63,608 bases of DNA from an unicellular cyanobacterium SU3 (GTDB lineage Bacteria; Cyanobacteriota; Cyanobacteriia; Cyanobacteriales; Microcystaceae). The position numbers and the translations under genes are program-made. A model generated the notes under the pieces. That model saw nothing but the letters and a program-made list of their open reading frames with translations, searched no databases and was not told the origin of the DNA. The stretch's first letter is position 1. Each line of letters opens with the position of its first letter. Shown one piece after another: positions 1 through 7,786 of the stretch. The stretch spans positions 1 to 63,608 of the forward strand of contig NETF01000141.1 in NCBI GenBank assembly GCA_002172675.1, read 5' to 3'.

Positions 1-1
1 A

Positions 2-127
2 AAACATGGACGAAGAGAAAGAAGTCTTTTTCGCTATGGACTTGACCATTTACGTTCCATTGTTAATGATCTTGACTTAAAACATTCTGAGTTTTTAGAA
101 TGCTTATATTTTTTGTCCTGTACTTAG
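2..127 (+). mobile_element. C-terminal fragment of an IS4-like transposase, cut by the window edge
   Basis: Reading from base 2 gives 41 codons ending in TAG at 125-127. The peptide contains GRRERSLFRYGLDHLR and ends in FLSCT. I recognise this tail from IS4-type transposases of cyanobacteria; this is recall, not a search result. The DDE catalytic part lies outside the window. The right end of the element should fall shortly after the stop, just before or inside the upstream region of the next gene. No second copy of the element was seen in the window. Confidence 0.6.
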
Positions 128-197
128 GAGACTTTTATTTATTTTTAATTTAAACAATTTTAGAACAACAGGTAAGAAAAAACAGCAAATAACAAAC

Positions 198-980
198 TTG
201 CATCAGTTGAAGTTATTAATTACCTTAAAAACTCTAGCACTAGAGTTCACGATCTCAGTTCCTGTTGTTTTGGCCAATTGTAATGATCGCGTTGCTAGTT
301 TAACACTGGTACAACCGATTATGGAACGTTTATGGCCGAAACTAAAGGTAGAAAACCCTATTTATGCTCAACTAAAAAATAATTCTATTACTTTAACAGA
401 GGAGTTTGTGGCTTTAAGTGGAACACAAAAGCAACAAGCTTTAGAACCCCTTAAACTAGGGTATAAAAACAATTGGCTTGAGTTTCTTACCTCTGAAGAA
501 AAAAAGTCCGCTTTACAAGATCGTGGTTGGGGTGCTATCTCTCCTTATCGAGTTTATGGAAGTGATGGTCGTCTTATTTCTATTCCCTATGATGGTTGTA
601 CTCGCTTGACTTTACTAACAGAAAAAGATCGTTTTAGTTATTATTATCAAACCCTAATCTATCGAAATCGTTTACAAGAAAGACAAAGTAATATCACCCC
701 TCAAATGTTGCGTAACGCAGGTCAACCGTCTTGGAGACAGGTTAATGTTTCTATTGAGCAACAGCAAGAGGAACAGATTCGACGACAATTTTGGCAAACC
801 ATTGGTTACGATCAAGTCAATGAGGGTTGGTGGATCGCTTGGGTTCCCGAACAAGGCCATTTTGAAATTAATGTTCCTGTTGATTATGACAAAAATCAAC
901 TACAAAAATATCGTCAGATAGCATCACCGAAGTATAACTATGTTGTCATCGATAATGAAGGGACTCTAAGGAACTTTTAA
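198..980 (+). CDS. Hypothetical secreted protein, possibly 5'-truncated by the IS element
   Basis: The 260-residue frame opens at TTG and has no clear ribosome binding site. Its N-terminus is hydrophobic (LKLLITLKTLALEFTISVPV up to about residue 26), like a signal peptide that has lost its basic start. The rest is soluble and rich in aromatic and basic residues (WRQVNVSIEQQQEEQIRRQFW, then GWWIAWVPEQGHFEINVPVD). I do not recognise a family. The frame starts only about 70 bases after the transposase stop, so the native promoter and start codon may have been displaced by the insertion. An ATG start further upstream is not available in this frame. Confidence 0.55.
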   Translation: MHQLKLLITLKTLALEFTISVPVVLANCNDRVASLTLVQPIMERLWPKLKVENPIYAQLKNNSITLTEEFVALSGTQKQQALEPLKLGYKNNWLEFLTSEEKKSALQDRGWGAISPYRVYGSDGRLISIPYDGCTRLTLLTEKDRFSYYYQTLIYRNRLQERQSNITPQMLRNAGQPSWRQVNVSIEQQQEEQIRRQFWQTIGYDQVNEGWWIAWVPEQGHFEINVPVDYDKNQLQKYRQIASPKYNYVVIDNEGTLRNF

Positions 981-1120
981 TCGGAATAAGTTATACTTAA
1001 TTTCACTAAATTGTAAGCAAAACTTATTAATTTTGTTTTAATTTTACTAAATTTTTACAAAAAATAATGATTGTCCTTAATCAATTAAAGTCTTTATAAT
1101 TAAGTTTGTAAAATATCTTT

Positions 1121-1639
1121 TTAATCATAACAAGAAAGATAATTAGAATTTACCCAACCTTCTAAACTATCGATTTGAGAATTAGGACCTTGGATTACTT
1201 TCACTTTGTACCAGATATTTTGTTGAGATAGAAAGCGAACAATATTACCATTATTAAGTCCGGCTCTTGATTCTCCATTAGGATTAAAACGTAAAGCTAA
1301 TTGACCTGTTCTAATATTAATAACTTCACAAAAAGTTTCATTAGCAGACGTTGGTCGATTAGATTGTAAACGAATTTGACTTTGATGAATATAGCCCATT
1401 TGTCCACAAGCATCTGTTACATACCACCCATTTTCTGAACCATAAATATTAATGGGTTTGACTTGATTGACAGAGCAAATAATCCTACCATTTGCAGTGA
1501 TTCTAACATTAGAAGGCGGATCAAAAACCACCGCTTGATTAATCGGTTGTGCTATTATCTGTTTATCTTCAAACATAAAAGAGAAATGATTCAGTAATAG
1601 ACTTAAACTAATTAGAGTTAATTGACTAATCTTCAGCAT
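1121..1639 (-). CDS. Secreted protein with bacterial SH3-like domains
   Basis: This 172-residue protein has an N-terminal hydrophobic segment (about residues 5-22), consistent with a signal peptide. The mature part holds two SH3-like stretches. The first, around residues 45-90, has VNQVKPINIYGSENGWYVTD and then CGQMGYIHQSQI. The second, around 100-168, has NIRTGQLALRFNPNGESRAG, WYKVKV and GWVNSNYLSCYD. The pattern of small-residue turns followed by GW/GY and a Cys is typical of bacterial SH3 (SH3b) domains, which often bind peptidoglycan. The substrate is not inferable. It is transcribed convergently with the upstream hypothetical gene and divergently from the Rieske gene. Confidence 0.7.
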   Translation of the reverse strand: MLKISQLTLISLSLLLNHFSFMFEDKQIIAQPINQAVVFDPPSNVRITANGRIICSVNQVKPINIYGSENGWYVTDACGQMGYIHQSQIRLQSNRPTSANETFCEVINIRTGQLALRFNPNGESRAGLNNGNIVRFLSQQNIWYKVKVIQGPNSQIDSLEGWVNSNYLSCYD

Positions 1640-1768
1640 TTAAGGAAATTATTTCATAACTTAGGTCAATCAAGGACTGTTAATTGAGTCTATCTTAACT
1701 CTACAACAGCGAAAGTCTTAATTATGTTAAAACATATATAGATTTGTGATTAAATGTAAGGAGTTATC

Positions 1769-3245
1769 ATGGTAGCTTCAGAACCCAAACCCGAGCTAAT
1801 CAGTGAAGAAAACTTATTTATACAACAAGAAGAAGAGACATTCCCATGGACAAAACAATGGTATCCGGTAGCGGTTATTGATCATCTTGATGCCTCTTAT
1901 CCCCATAAAATTCAACTATTAGGAAAAGACTTGGTTTTATGGCGAGATAGAAACAATAAATGGCGGTGTTTTGATGATGTTTGTCCTCATCGTCTGGTTC
2001 CTTTGTCAGAAGGAAGAATCGAATCTGATGGTACTTTACTCTGTGCTTATCATGCTTGGCGATTTGATGGAAAAGGAAATTGTGTTAAGTATTCCACAAT
2101 CAAAAGATGTAGCCACAGAAGCTAAAAATTGTGCTAATTCTAAGGCTTGTGCTATTAGTTATTCTGTCAAAGAATTACAAGGTTTAATTTGGATTTGGGG
2201 AGAATCTGGACAACAAGCAAAAGTAGAATCTGAGTTGAGAAAACCCCGTATTATTCCTGAATTAGAAACCCAATCTGATCGCGTCATAAAATTATATTGG
2301 TATCAAAGAGATTTTCCTTTTGGCTGGGATTTTTACCTAGAAAATGTCATGGACCCGGCTCACGCTCCTGTCTCTCATCATAATCTAATTGGTAATCGTT
2401 ATACTGATGCTAAATATTATGATATGATTCCCCTTCGCAAAATATCAACTCAAGAAGGTTTTTCTTTTGAAGTAACATCAACTTCCTCAGAAATAGCTCA
2501 GTCTAAAAATGATTTTCAACCCCCTTGTCTCCAGCGCATTGAATCCACTTATTCCGACGGCGGAAAATTAATTTGAATCTTATATGCAATTCCCACTCGT
2601 CCCGGATGGTGTCGTCAAATTGGTTGTCAAATATTAGTTAAAAATAATCAAGGAAAACGTCCCCCAGGATTTTCTTTTTTTGGCGCACCCATTCCTGTCT
2701 GGTTAGGTCATGTTTTAAGTTCATTATTTCTTCATCAAGACTTAGTATTTTTACATTATCAAGAAAAGACTATTGTTAAAAAAAATGAGGGTAAATGGAT
2801 TGAAAAAGTTTATACTCCTAACCCTCAAGATAAAATGATTATTACCTTTCGTAACTGGTTAGGAAAAAGAGCGGGTGGTGGAGTTGCTTGGGATGCTAAT
2901 TGTAATAGAGAAATTCCGTCTGTAGAAAGAGATAAAGCTAAAGTTTTTGATGTTTATTCCACTCACACAAAAGATTGTAAAATCTGTCAAGATGCTCTTA
3001 AAAATATTAATCGTGTCACGATTTTTAGTTTTATTAGTTCAGGAATTTGTTTATTTTTAGCTCTGTTAGTTGATAGCAGAAATATAGCGCAACAACAGAT
3101 TTCTACAGGCTTTTTTGTCGCCCCTCCTTTGAGTTTTTGGCTGTTAACTTTAGGATCGATCGCTTTAGGTTTAGTAGGTTATTATTTGAAGAAATTTAGT
3201 CGACTTTTCTATGTGTATCACTTTGAACATCATCGTAATGATTAG
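1769..3245 (+). pseudogene. Rieske 2Fe-2S oxygenase, pheophorbide a oxygenase/Tic55/PTC52 type, broken by a frameshift and an in-frame stop
   Basis: The start ATG at 1769 follows GGAG. The first frame (to 2125) carries the Rieske ligands CPH and CAYH (C-x-H ... C-x2-H). After an apparent extra A at 2087-2088, the protein continues in another frame as IPQSKDVATEAKNCANSK, then the mononuclear iron region ENVMDPAHAPVSHH. It reaches TGA at 2574-2576, then stays open in the same frame to 3245 (AIPTRPGWCRQIG, WDANCNREIP). The C-terminus has the CxxC motif (CKIC) and two membrane segments typical of the chloroplast-related PaO/Tic55/PTC52 family. Repaired length would be about 490 residues. As sequenced, no full product can be made. 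The family acts on chlorophyll breakdown products or related tetrapyrroles; the exact substrate is unknown. Confidence 0.85.
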
Positions 3246-3519
3246 ATAGAGAGTAGGGTGGGGTTCTGAAGGCAAGAAGCAAAATGACGTTCGGCGATGC
3301 TCAGTTGATTCGCAAAAATAAGCTGTCACTGAGTCTCAAGCTTGCTTAATGTCAAACACTTTAATGCGTAGTGCTATAGTTACCCAAAATTTCAACTGCT
3401 CAAACTTCTGTCAATCTGTCTTAGAATAGGCAGAATCAATCCAGAATCATCGAAAAAATTGAAACAGAGGGAACCCTAGTTTGAAGTTCCGCGTCTAGAA
3501 TGCTAACGTGAGGAGAATT

Positions 3520-3540
3520 ATGCGTTGGGTAAACTTATGA
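3520..3540 (+). promoter_or_regulatory. Six-codon leader ORF overlapping the sigma factor start
   Basis: GAGGAG precedes ATG at 3520, which opens MRWVNL followed by TGA. The TGA overlaps the ATG at 3537 (ATGA), the likely alternative start of the sigma factor. The same ribosome binding site sits about 9 bases before TTG at 3525, which is in frame with the sigma factor. So either the sigma factor starts at TTG, or it is coupled to a tiny leader. The layout is seen; its function is inferred. Confidence 0.3.
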
Positions 3541-4190
3541 GTCAAGCAATTACAGGACCTGAGAGACTATTTCGCCCGTGGCGACAAAAGTCAGTCGTAT
3601 CTCCAGAAAAGCTCTCAAATTACGATTTGATCGTCAGGTGTCAGGAGGGATCTAAACCAGATCGTGCTGCATTTGCAGAACTTTTAAACCGTTATCAGTC
3701 TCATGTAGAGAGAATACTTTATCATCTAGCCCCTGATTGGCAAGATCGGGCTGATCTCGCTCAAGAAGTTTGGATTAGGGTTTACCGTAACATCAAACGT
3801 CTTAATGAACCGGTTAAATTTCGGGGTTGGTTGAGTCGTATTGCCACTAATTTATTTTATGATGAATTACGTAAACGTAAGCGAGTGAGTCATCCTATCT
3901 CATTAGATGCTCCGCGTCGGGTTGATGATGGGGAAATAGAATGGGATATTGTCTCAGATTATCCTAGTCCAGATGACAATTTAGCCACCCGTGAATTTTA
4001 TGATCGTCTCAAAGTAGCGATCGCTGATTTACCTGAAGCCTTTAGAACTACTATTGTTTTAAGAGAAATCGAAGGGTTAGCTTATGAAGAAATCGCAGAA
4101 ATGACTGGGGTTTCTTTGGGTACGGTTAAATCCCGTATCGCTAGAGCCAGAGGTAAATTACAGACGGTTTTAGAAAAATATGTTGATTAA
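3537..4190 (+). CDS. sigG: ECF-type (group 3) RNA polymerase sigma factor, SigG-like
   Basis: This extracytoplasmic-function sigma factor of 217 residues directs RNA polymerase to a stress regulon. Region 2 is visible as DRADLAQEVWIRVYRNIKRL and FRGWLSRIATNLFYDELRKR. Region 4 is the helix-turn-helix AYEEIAEMTGVSLGTVKSRI near the C-terminus. Two starts are possible: ATG at 3537 (MSQAITGPERLF), and TTG at 3525, which has the better-spaced GAGGAG. The next gene, 110 bases downstream on the same strand, encodes a single-pass anti-sigma factor, so the pair probably forms a membrane-signalling module. The SigG assignment rests on this pairing and on overall resemblance. Confidence 0.85.
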   Translation: MSQAITGPERLFRPWRQKSVVSPEKLSNYDLIVRCQEGSKPDRAAFAELLNRYQSHVERILYHLAPDWQDRADLAQEVWIRVYRNIKRLNEPVKFRGWLSRIATNLFYDELRKRKRVSHPISLDAPRRVDDGEIEWDIVSDYPSPDDNLATREFYDRLKVAIADLPEAFRTTIVLREIEGLAYEEIAEMTGVSLGTVKSRIARARGKLQTVLEKYVD

Positions 4191-4300
4191 TTGAGACTCT
4201 CCTTATCTCAATAATCACCTGTGAGGGGTGTCATGACTATGCTCATCAAAGCATTCGTCTCCGCAACTAAGGATCTTAGAGGATCTAGGAGAGGTTAATC

Positions 4301-4771
4301 ATGATGTCTGATTTTGAACACAACCAAGGGCTTTGTCCCACTGATTCAAGTAATATGGATAATCAGTTTGAGCGTTTTGAGTTGTTAAGTGCCTATATGG
4401 ATGGGGAACTAACAGCCCAAGAACGTAAGCAAGTTCAGCAATGGCTTGACAATGATCCTGAATTCCATCAGTTATATAAGCAACTGTTACGGGTTCAACG
4501 AGAGACTACCACGATTCGAGTCCCAGAAAGTTCTATCTCTGTCGATGATTTATCTGAGGGGGTTTTTGATACTATTGATCGTCAAGATCGTAGGAAACGG
4601 GGTCTGATCGCCAGTGGGATAGGTATCGCTGCAGTCATTGTTAGTTCGATCGCTCATGTCTCTTTACAAGATGGGCTATTTCCCCGTTATGCTCGCACGG
4701 ACGGAGAAAGTCAAGCCCTGACCATTGCCCTAAACCGTCCTGTGGTAGAAATTCCCCCTAACCTTCGTTAA
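4301..4771 (+). CDS. Membrane anti-sigma factor partner of the ECF sigma factor
   Basis: The protein has 156 residues. Its N-terminal cytoplasmic part has the anti-sigma signature [20 protein letters not shown] and then [12 protein letters not shown] (about residues 25-60). This resembles RseA/zinc-less anti-sigma domains; the HxxxCxxC zinc motif is absent. One membrane segment lies at about residues 98-118 ([20 protein letters not shown]), followed by a short C-terminal part. The start is the first of two tandem ATGs after AGGAGAGG. Holding the upstream sigma factor inactive at the membrane is the expected role, inferred from domain and position. Confidence 0.8.
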   Translation: MMSDFEHNQGLCPTDSSNMDNQFERFELLSAYMDGELTAQERKQVQQWLDNDPEFHQLYKQLLRVQRETTTIRVPESSISVDDLSEGVFDTIDRQDRRKRGLIASGIGIAAVIVSSIAHVSLQDGLFPRYARTDGESQALTIALNRPVVEIPPNLR

Positions 4772-5541
4772 CCCAAGGCCGAAGAACCAAGATCAGGAGG
4801 GATATCTTGCCAACGACCGGGGCCAACAGCGCGAACTGCCTCGGTTAAGCTGACATCTCCTGTATATAACGCCTTACCAATAATTACACCGGTTACGCCA
4901 ATAGGTTCTAAAGCCAATAATCCTAAAACATCACTTAGGGAACTAACACCCCCTGACGCAATGACGGGTATATTGATATGATTGGCTAGTTCTCGCAACG
5001 CTTCACGGTTAGGGCCTTGTAGGGTTCCATCCCGATGTATATCGGTGTAAATAATAGCACTTACTCCAAACCCAGCCATTTGCTGGGCTAATTCTGTTGC
5101 TAATACTTCAGAGGTTTCTAACCATCCCCTAGTGGCAACTTTGCCGTTACGGGCATCAATTCCCACTGCAATTTTACCCGGAAAGGCTTGACAGAGTTCT
5201 TGGACTAGGGAAGAGTTTTCTACGGCAACCGTGCCGACAATAGTACGATCAACCCCTAAATCGATGAGTTGGGCGATACTTTGGCGATCGCGTAATCCTC
5301 CTCCAACTTGCACTGGAATGGAAATAGCTCTAACAATGGCTTCTATGGTATCAAGATTCACTGGGCGACCTTGTTTTGCCCCGTCTAAGTCCACTAAATG
5401 CAGACGAGTCGCCCCTTCATCGGCCCATTGACGGGCGACTTCTACGGGATTTTCATTATAAACTTCAGATTGTTGATAGTCACCTTGGTACAAGCGGACA
5501 CACCGTCCTTCAAGCAGATCGATCGCAGGGATAACATCCAT
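4768..5541 (-). CDS. hisA: HisA, ProFAR isomerase of histidine synthesis
   Basis: HisA (1-(5-phosphoribosyl)-5-[(5-phosphoribosylamino)methylideneamino]imidazole-4-carboxamide isomerase) catalyses the fourth step of histidine biosynthesis in the cytosol. The TIM-barrel shows the two catalytic aspartates, in [10 protein letters not shown] at the N-terminus and in [11 protein letters not shown]. The phosphate-binding loops [11 protein letters not shown] and ASGGVSS are present. I start at ATG 5541 ([10 protein letters not shown]), the family's usual N-terminus, although the frame is open a further nine codons upstream. The length, 257 residues, is normal. The stop overlaps the convergent anti-sigma gene by four bases. 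No other his genes are nearby, which is common in cyanobacteria. Confidence 0.96.
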   Translation of the reverse strand: MDVIPAIDLLEGRCVRLYQGDYQQSEVYNENPVEVARQWADEGATRLHLVDLDGAKQGRPVNLDTIEAIVRAISIPVQVGGGLRDRQSIAQLIDLGVDRTIVGTVAVENSSLVQELCQAFPGKIAVGIDARNGKVATRGWLETSEVLATELAQQMAGFGVSAIIYTDIHRDGTLQGPNREALRELANHINIPVIASGGVSSLSDVLGLLALEPIGVTGVIIGKALYTGDVSLTEAVRAVGPGRWQDIPPDLGSSALG

Positions 5542-5627
5542 GAAATGTAGATTGTTTGGGGTTTTCAAATATTATAATTTTATCAAAACGGAAGATAATA
5601 CATCTTAAAAGAAAATTAGGAGTCTTG

Positions 5628-5864
5628 ATGATGAGTAAACAATTAGAACTATTAAATAGAATCACTTATAATCCTCAACAATGTGGAGGAAAACCTTGTA
5701 TTCGTGGGATGAGAATTAGGGTAACAGATATCTTAGAAATGTTAGCTTTAAATGTTGAACTTTCAGAAATATTAGAGGATTTTCCTGATTTAGAACCAGA
5801 AGATATACAAGCTTGTTTATTGTTAGCGGCACAGCGTACTAATATACCAAAAATAATCGCATGA
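5628..5864 (+). CDS. DUF433 protein, antitoxin of a DUF433/DUF5615 pair
   Basis: This 78-residue protein starts at one of two tandem ATGs (5628 or 5631) after AGGAG. It has the DUF433 pattern: NPQQCGGKPCIRGMRIRV, a helix-turn-helix-like stretch TDILEMLALNVELSEIL, and DFPDLEPEDIQACLLLAA. DUF433 proteins are small winged-helix-like DNA binders, usually found just upstream of a PIN-like DUF5615 gene. The stop overlaps the next start (ATGA), which implies translational coupling. The antitoxin role is inferred from the family and pairing. Confidence 0.85.
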   Translation: MMSKQLELLNRITYNPQQCGGKPCIRGMRIRVTDILEMLALNVELSEILEDFPDLEPEDIQACLLLAAQRTNIPKIIA

Positions 5865-6196
5865 AATTCTGGATAGATGCTCAATTACCGCCTCAACTGG
5901 CACAATGGTTAATGATGACTTTTTCTGTGGAAGCAACATCGTTAAGAGAGTTAGGATTAAGGGACGCTCAAGATCGAGAAATCTTTGAAATGGCTAAAAC
6001 TAAAGGCATTGTTATCATTACAAAAGATAGTGATTTTATTGAATTAGTAACTCGTTTTGGAACTCCACCACAAATACTTTGGATCACTTGTGGTAATGTA
6101 ACAAATCGTAATTTAAAAAAGTTATTGACTAATACTTTTCCTCAAGCTTTACAATTATTACAAGGTGGCGAAAGAATTGTTGAAATTTCAAACTAA
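5861..6196 (+). CDS. DUF5615 PIN-like protein, putative toxin
   Basis: This 111-residue protein has the PIN-like pattern of DUF5615 (Mut7-C-like fold). It begins KFWIDAQLPPQLAQWL with an early aspartate, has an acidic residue in LRDAQDREIFEMAK, then GIVIITKDSDF with the second aspartate pair, and ends near ILWITCGNVTN. These acidic residues would bind the metal of an RNase. It overlaps the DUF433 gene by four bases. The toxic RNase activity is inferred from the TA arrangement; it has not been shown here. Confidence 0.85.
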   Translation: MKFWIDAQLPPQLAQWLMMTFSVEATSLRELGLRDAQDREIFEMAKTKGIVIITKDSDFIELVTRFGTPPQILWITCGNVTNRNLKKLLTNTFPQALQLLQGGERIVEISN

Positions 6197-6341
6197 AGTA
6201 TATTCTTTGATATCTTCTACAAATTTATCAATATAAGCAGATATATCTTAAAATTTGAAATGGGTCAAACTCTGTGATCGAGATCACTGAACTACAATGC
6301 TTTAATCCTTATAGTATTAGTGAGTTTAGTTTTTTTTGACG

Positions 6342-7160
6342 ATGAAAAGAACATTTTTGTTACTATGTTTATCTGTCGGCCTAAGTATTAGTTTTCAGCC
6401 TCTTATTTTGGCTAAAATGCCAGAAGCTAAAACCCCCACCTTATTTAACAAGGACAAAACGAATAAAATGCTCCGCCAAACTTCAACGGGCATTATTGAC
6501 CCTATAATATTAAAAACATTAGGTGCATTTACCATTGGAATTTTAATCGCTACGCAATTAAGAAAACCAATTACAAAATTAAGAGAAAAACAAAAGGGAC
6601 TAAAAGAAAACACAACTCAACCGATAGAATTCTCAAATTTATCTGAACAAGAAATATATAATATTGTTACAAACTACGGGGAATATCCAGAAGTTTGGGA
6701 CATTTATCGAGGTCATGGCTGGCTAGAAGCTATTAAACATAGAGATGAAAAAGCAGAATTTGATAACAAACTTGGCAAGATAAATAATAACCCATCTACA
6801 TCGAAAATAGGACAAGAAAACCCTATTAATCAGACGACAGATCAACTAGATGAACTAGATTTAGCTCTCGTTAAAAGTTTAGTTTCTTATTTTGAAAAAA
6901 TGTCTGATAAAATTCGTCATTATCATCAAGATCATCAAGCTTCAATAGAAGAAGCTGAAATAATAGCAAAGTATTACCAAAATACAGCGAAATTGGTTGA
7001 AACTGTTCAGACAAAACAAGATGCCAAGAATTTAATCAAACATATCGAAGATTTAAAGGGTAAGGTCAAAAGATATCAACATGAAAGCTTTAAATATCGA
7101 TGGTCTACAAGTTTACAGAAAGAGGTTTTAGACAAATTAGAAAAAATTAATCTTCACTAG
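6342..7160 (+). CDS. Hypothetical secreted or membrane-anchored protein
   Basis: This protein of 272 residues starts at ATG 6342. A TTG two codons upstream is less likely. A signal peptide covers about residues 1-24 (MKRTFLLLCLSVGLSISFQP). A second hydrophobic stretch at about 56-70 (LGAFTIGILIATQL) may anchor it. The rest is charged and helical, with a probable coiled coil in the last 100 residues (YFEKMSDKIRHYHQDHQASI, DAKNLIKHIEDLKGKVKRYQ). I do not recognise a family. It stands alone between two TA pairs, on the strand opposite to BrnTA. Confidence 0.65.
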   Translation: MKRTFLLLCLSVGLSISFQPLILAKMPEAKTPTLFNKDKTNKMLRQTSTGIIDPIILKTLGAFTIGILIATQLRKPITKLREKQKGLKENTTQPIEFSNLSEQEIYNIVTNYGEYPEVWDIYRGHGWLEAIKHRDEKAEFDNKLGKINNNPSTSKIGQENPINQTTDQLDELDLALVKSLVSYFEKMSDKIRHYHQDHQASIEEAEIIAKYYQNTAKLVETVQTKQDAKNLIKHIEDLKGKVKRYQHESFKYRWSTSLQKEVLDKLEKINLH

Positions 7161-7188
7161 TAAACCATTAATTGTATATCATAAGAGT

Positions 7189-7455
7189 CTAAATATTTTG
7201 TTTATCAAGTTTTTCAGCCAACCAATTTCTGATAACTAACTGGCTGCTAATTCCTAAGCGTTTTGCCTCTGCATCAATTCTATTCATCATCCATTCAGGA
7301 AGAGTAATATTAATATCATTCTCCTCTAAACCTGGACGACGGGCTTTACTAAAGTCAAGATATTCGAGAATATCTTCTTCCCCTTCATCAAAAATTCTAT
7401 CTAAATCTTCAGCACTAATTAAAGGTTTTTCAGGTTTGTCGTTTTTGTTGTTCAT
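7189..7455 (-). CDS. brnA: BrnA-type antitoxin
   Basis: This 88-residue protein has an acidic N-terminal half (AEDLDRIFDEGEEDILEYLD) and a C-terminal ribbon-helix-helix stretch: INITLPEWMMNRIDAEAK, then LGISSQLVIRNWLAEKL. This is the BrnA/CopG-like antitoxin pattern. It overlaps the upstream toxin gene by 26 bases on the same strand, with the toxin first, which is the usual brnT-brnA order. BrnA proteins dimerise, bind BrnT and repress their own promoter; autoregulation here is inferred from the family. Confidence 0.85.
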   Translation of the reverse strand: MNNKNDKPEKPLISAEDLDRIFDEGEEDILEYLDFSKARRPGLEENDINITLPEWMMNRIDAEAKRLGISSQLVIRNWLAEKLDKQNI

Positions 7456-7705
7456 AACTTTGCTTTTCGTTGTTTCTAGAACGTCTAACAGAGATAATTC
7501 TTATGTTTTTATTTCTGTATGTAATCACGGCTGTCCAATATTTGTCATCGATTTTAGCAAAAACAAACCATCTTTCCTCATCGGTACAACGAGCAGGTAC
7601 TTCAAAACAGTTTTTATCTCGCCAAAGAGCTTGCGCTTCTACAAAATCAATGCCATGTTTACCTTTATTGCTGCGACTTTTGGCCTCATCGTATTCAAAT
7701 AACAT
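7430..7705 (-). CDS. brnT: BrnT-type ribonuclease toxin
   Basis: This 91-residue protein matches BrnT: FEYDEAKSRSNKGKHGIDF near the start (the family's FEWDxxKxxxNxxKHGxxF), ALWRDKNC in the middle, and IRIISVRRSRNNEKQSYE at the end (the RxISxRxA/SxxxExxxYE signature). BrnT has a RelE-like fold and cleaves RNA. ATG at 7705 is preferred over GTG at 7708, because GAGAAGG lies four bases before the ATG. It forms an operon with the overlapping antitoxin. Confidence 0.88.
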   Translation of the reverse strand: MLFEYDEAKSRSNKGKHGIDFVEAQALWRDKNCFEVPARCTDEERWFVFAKIDDKYWTAVITYRNKNIRIISVRRSRNNEKQSYEQQKRQT

Positions 7706-7729
7706 CACACCTTCTCATTCATAATTATA

Positions 7730-7753
7730 CCTCCCTATTAATAAACAGGGAGG
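7730..7753 (-). terminator. Hairpin downstream of pntB
   Basis: CCTCCCT (7730-7736) and AGGGAGG (7747-7753) form a perfect seven-base-pair stem with a ten-base loop, just after the pntB stop and before brnT. The U-run is weak, so termination is inferred from structure and position. Confidence 0.5.
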
Positions 7754-7786
7754 CATAACATTAATTATTGAACTAAAAACAAACAA

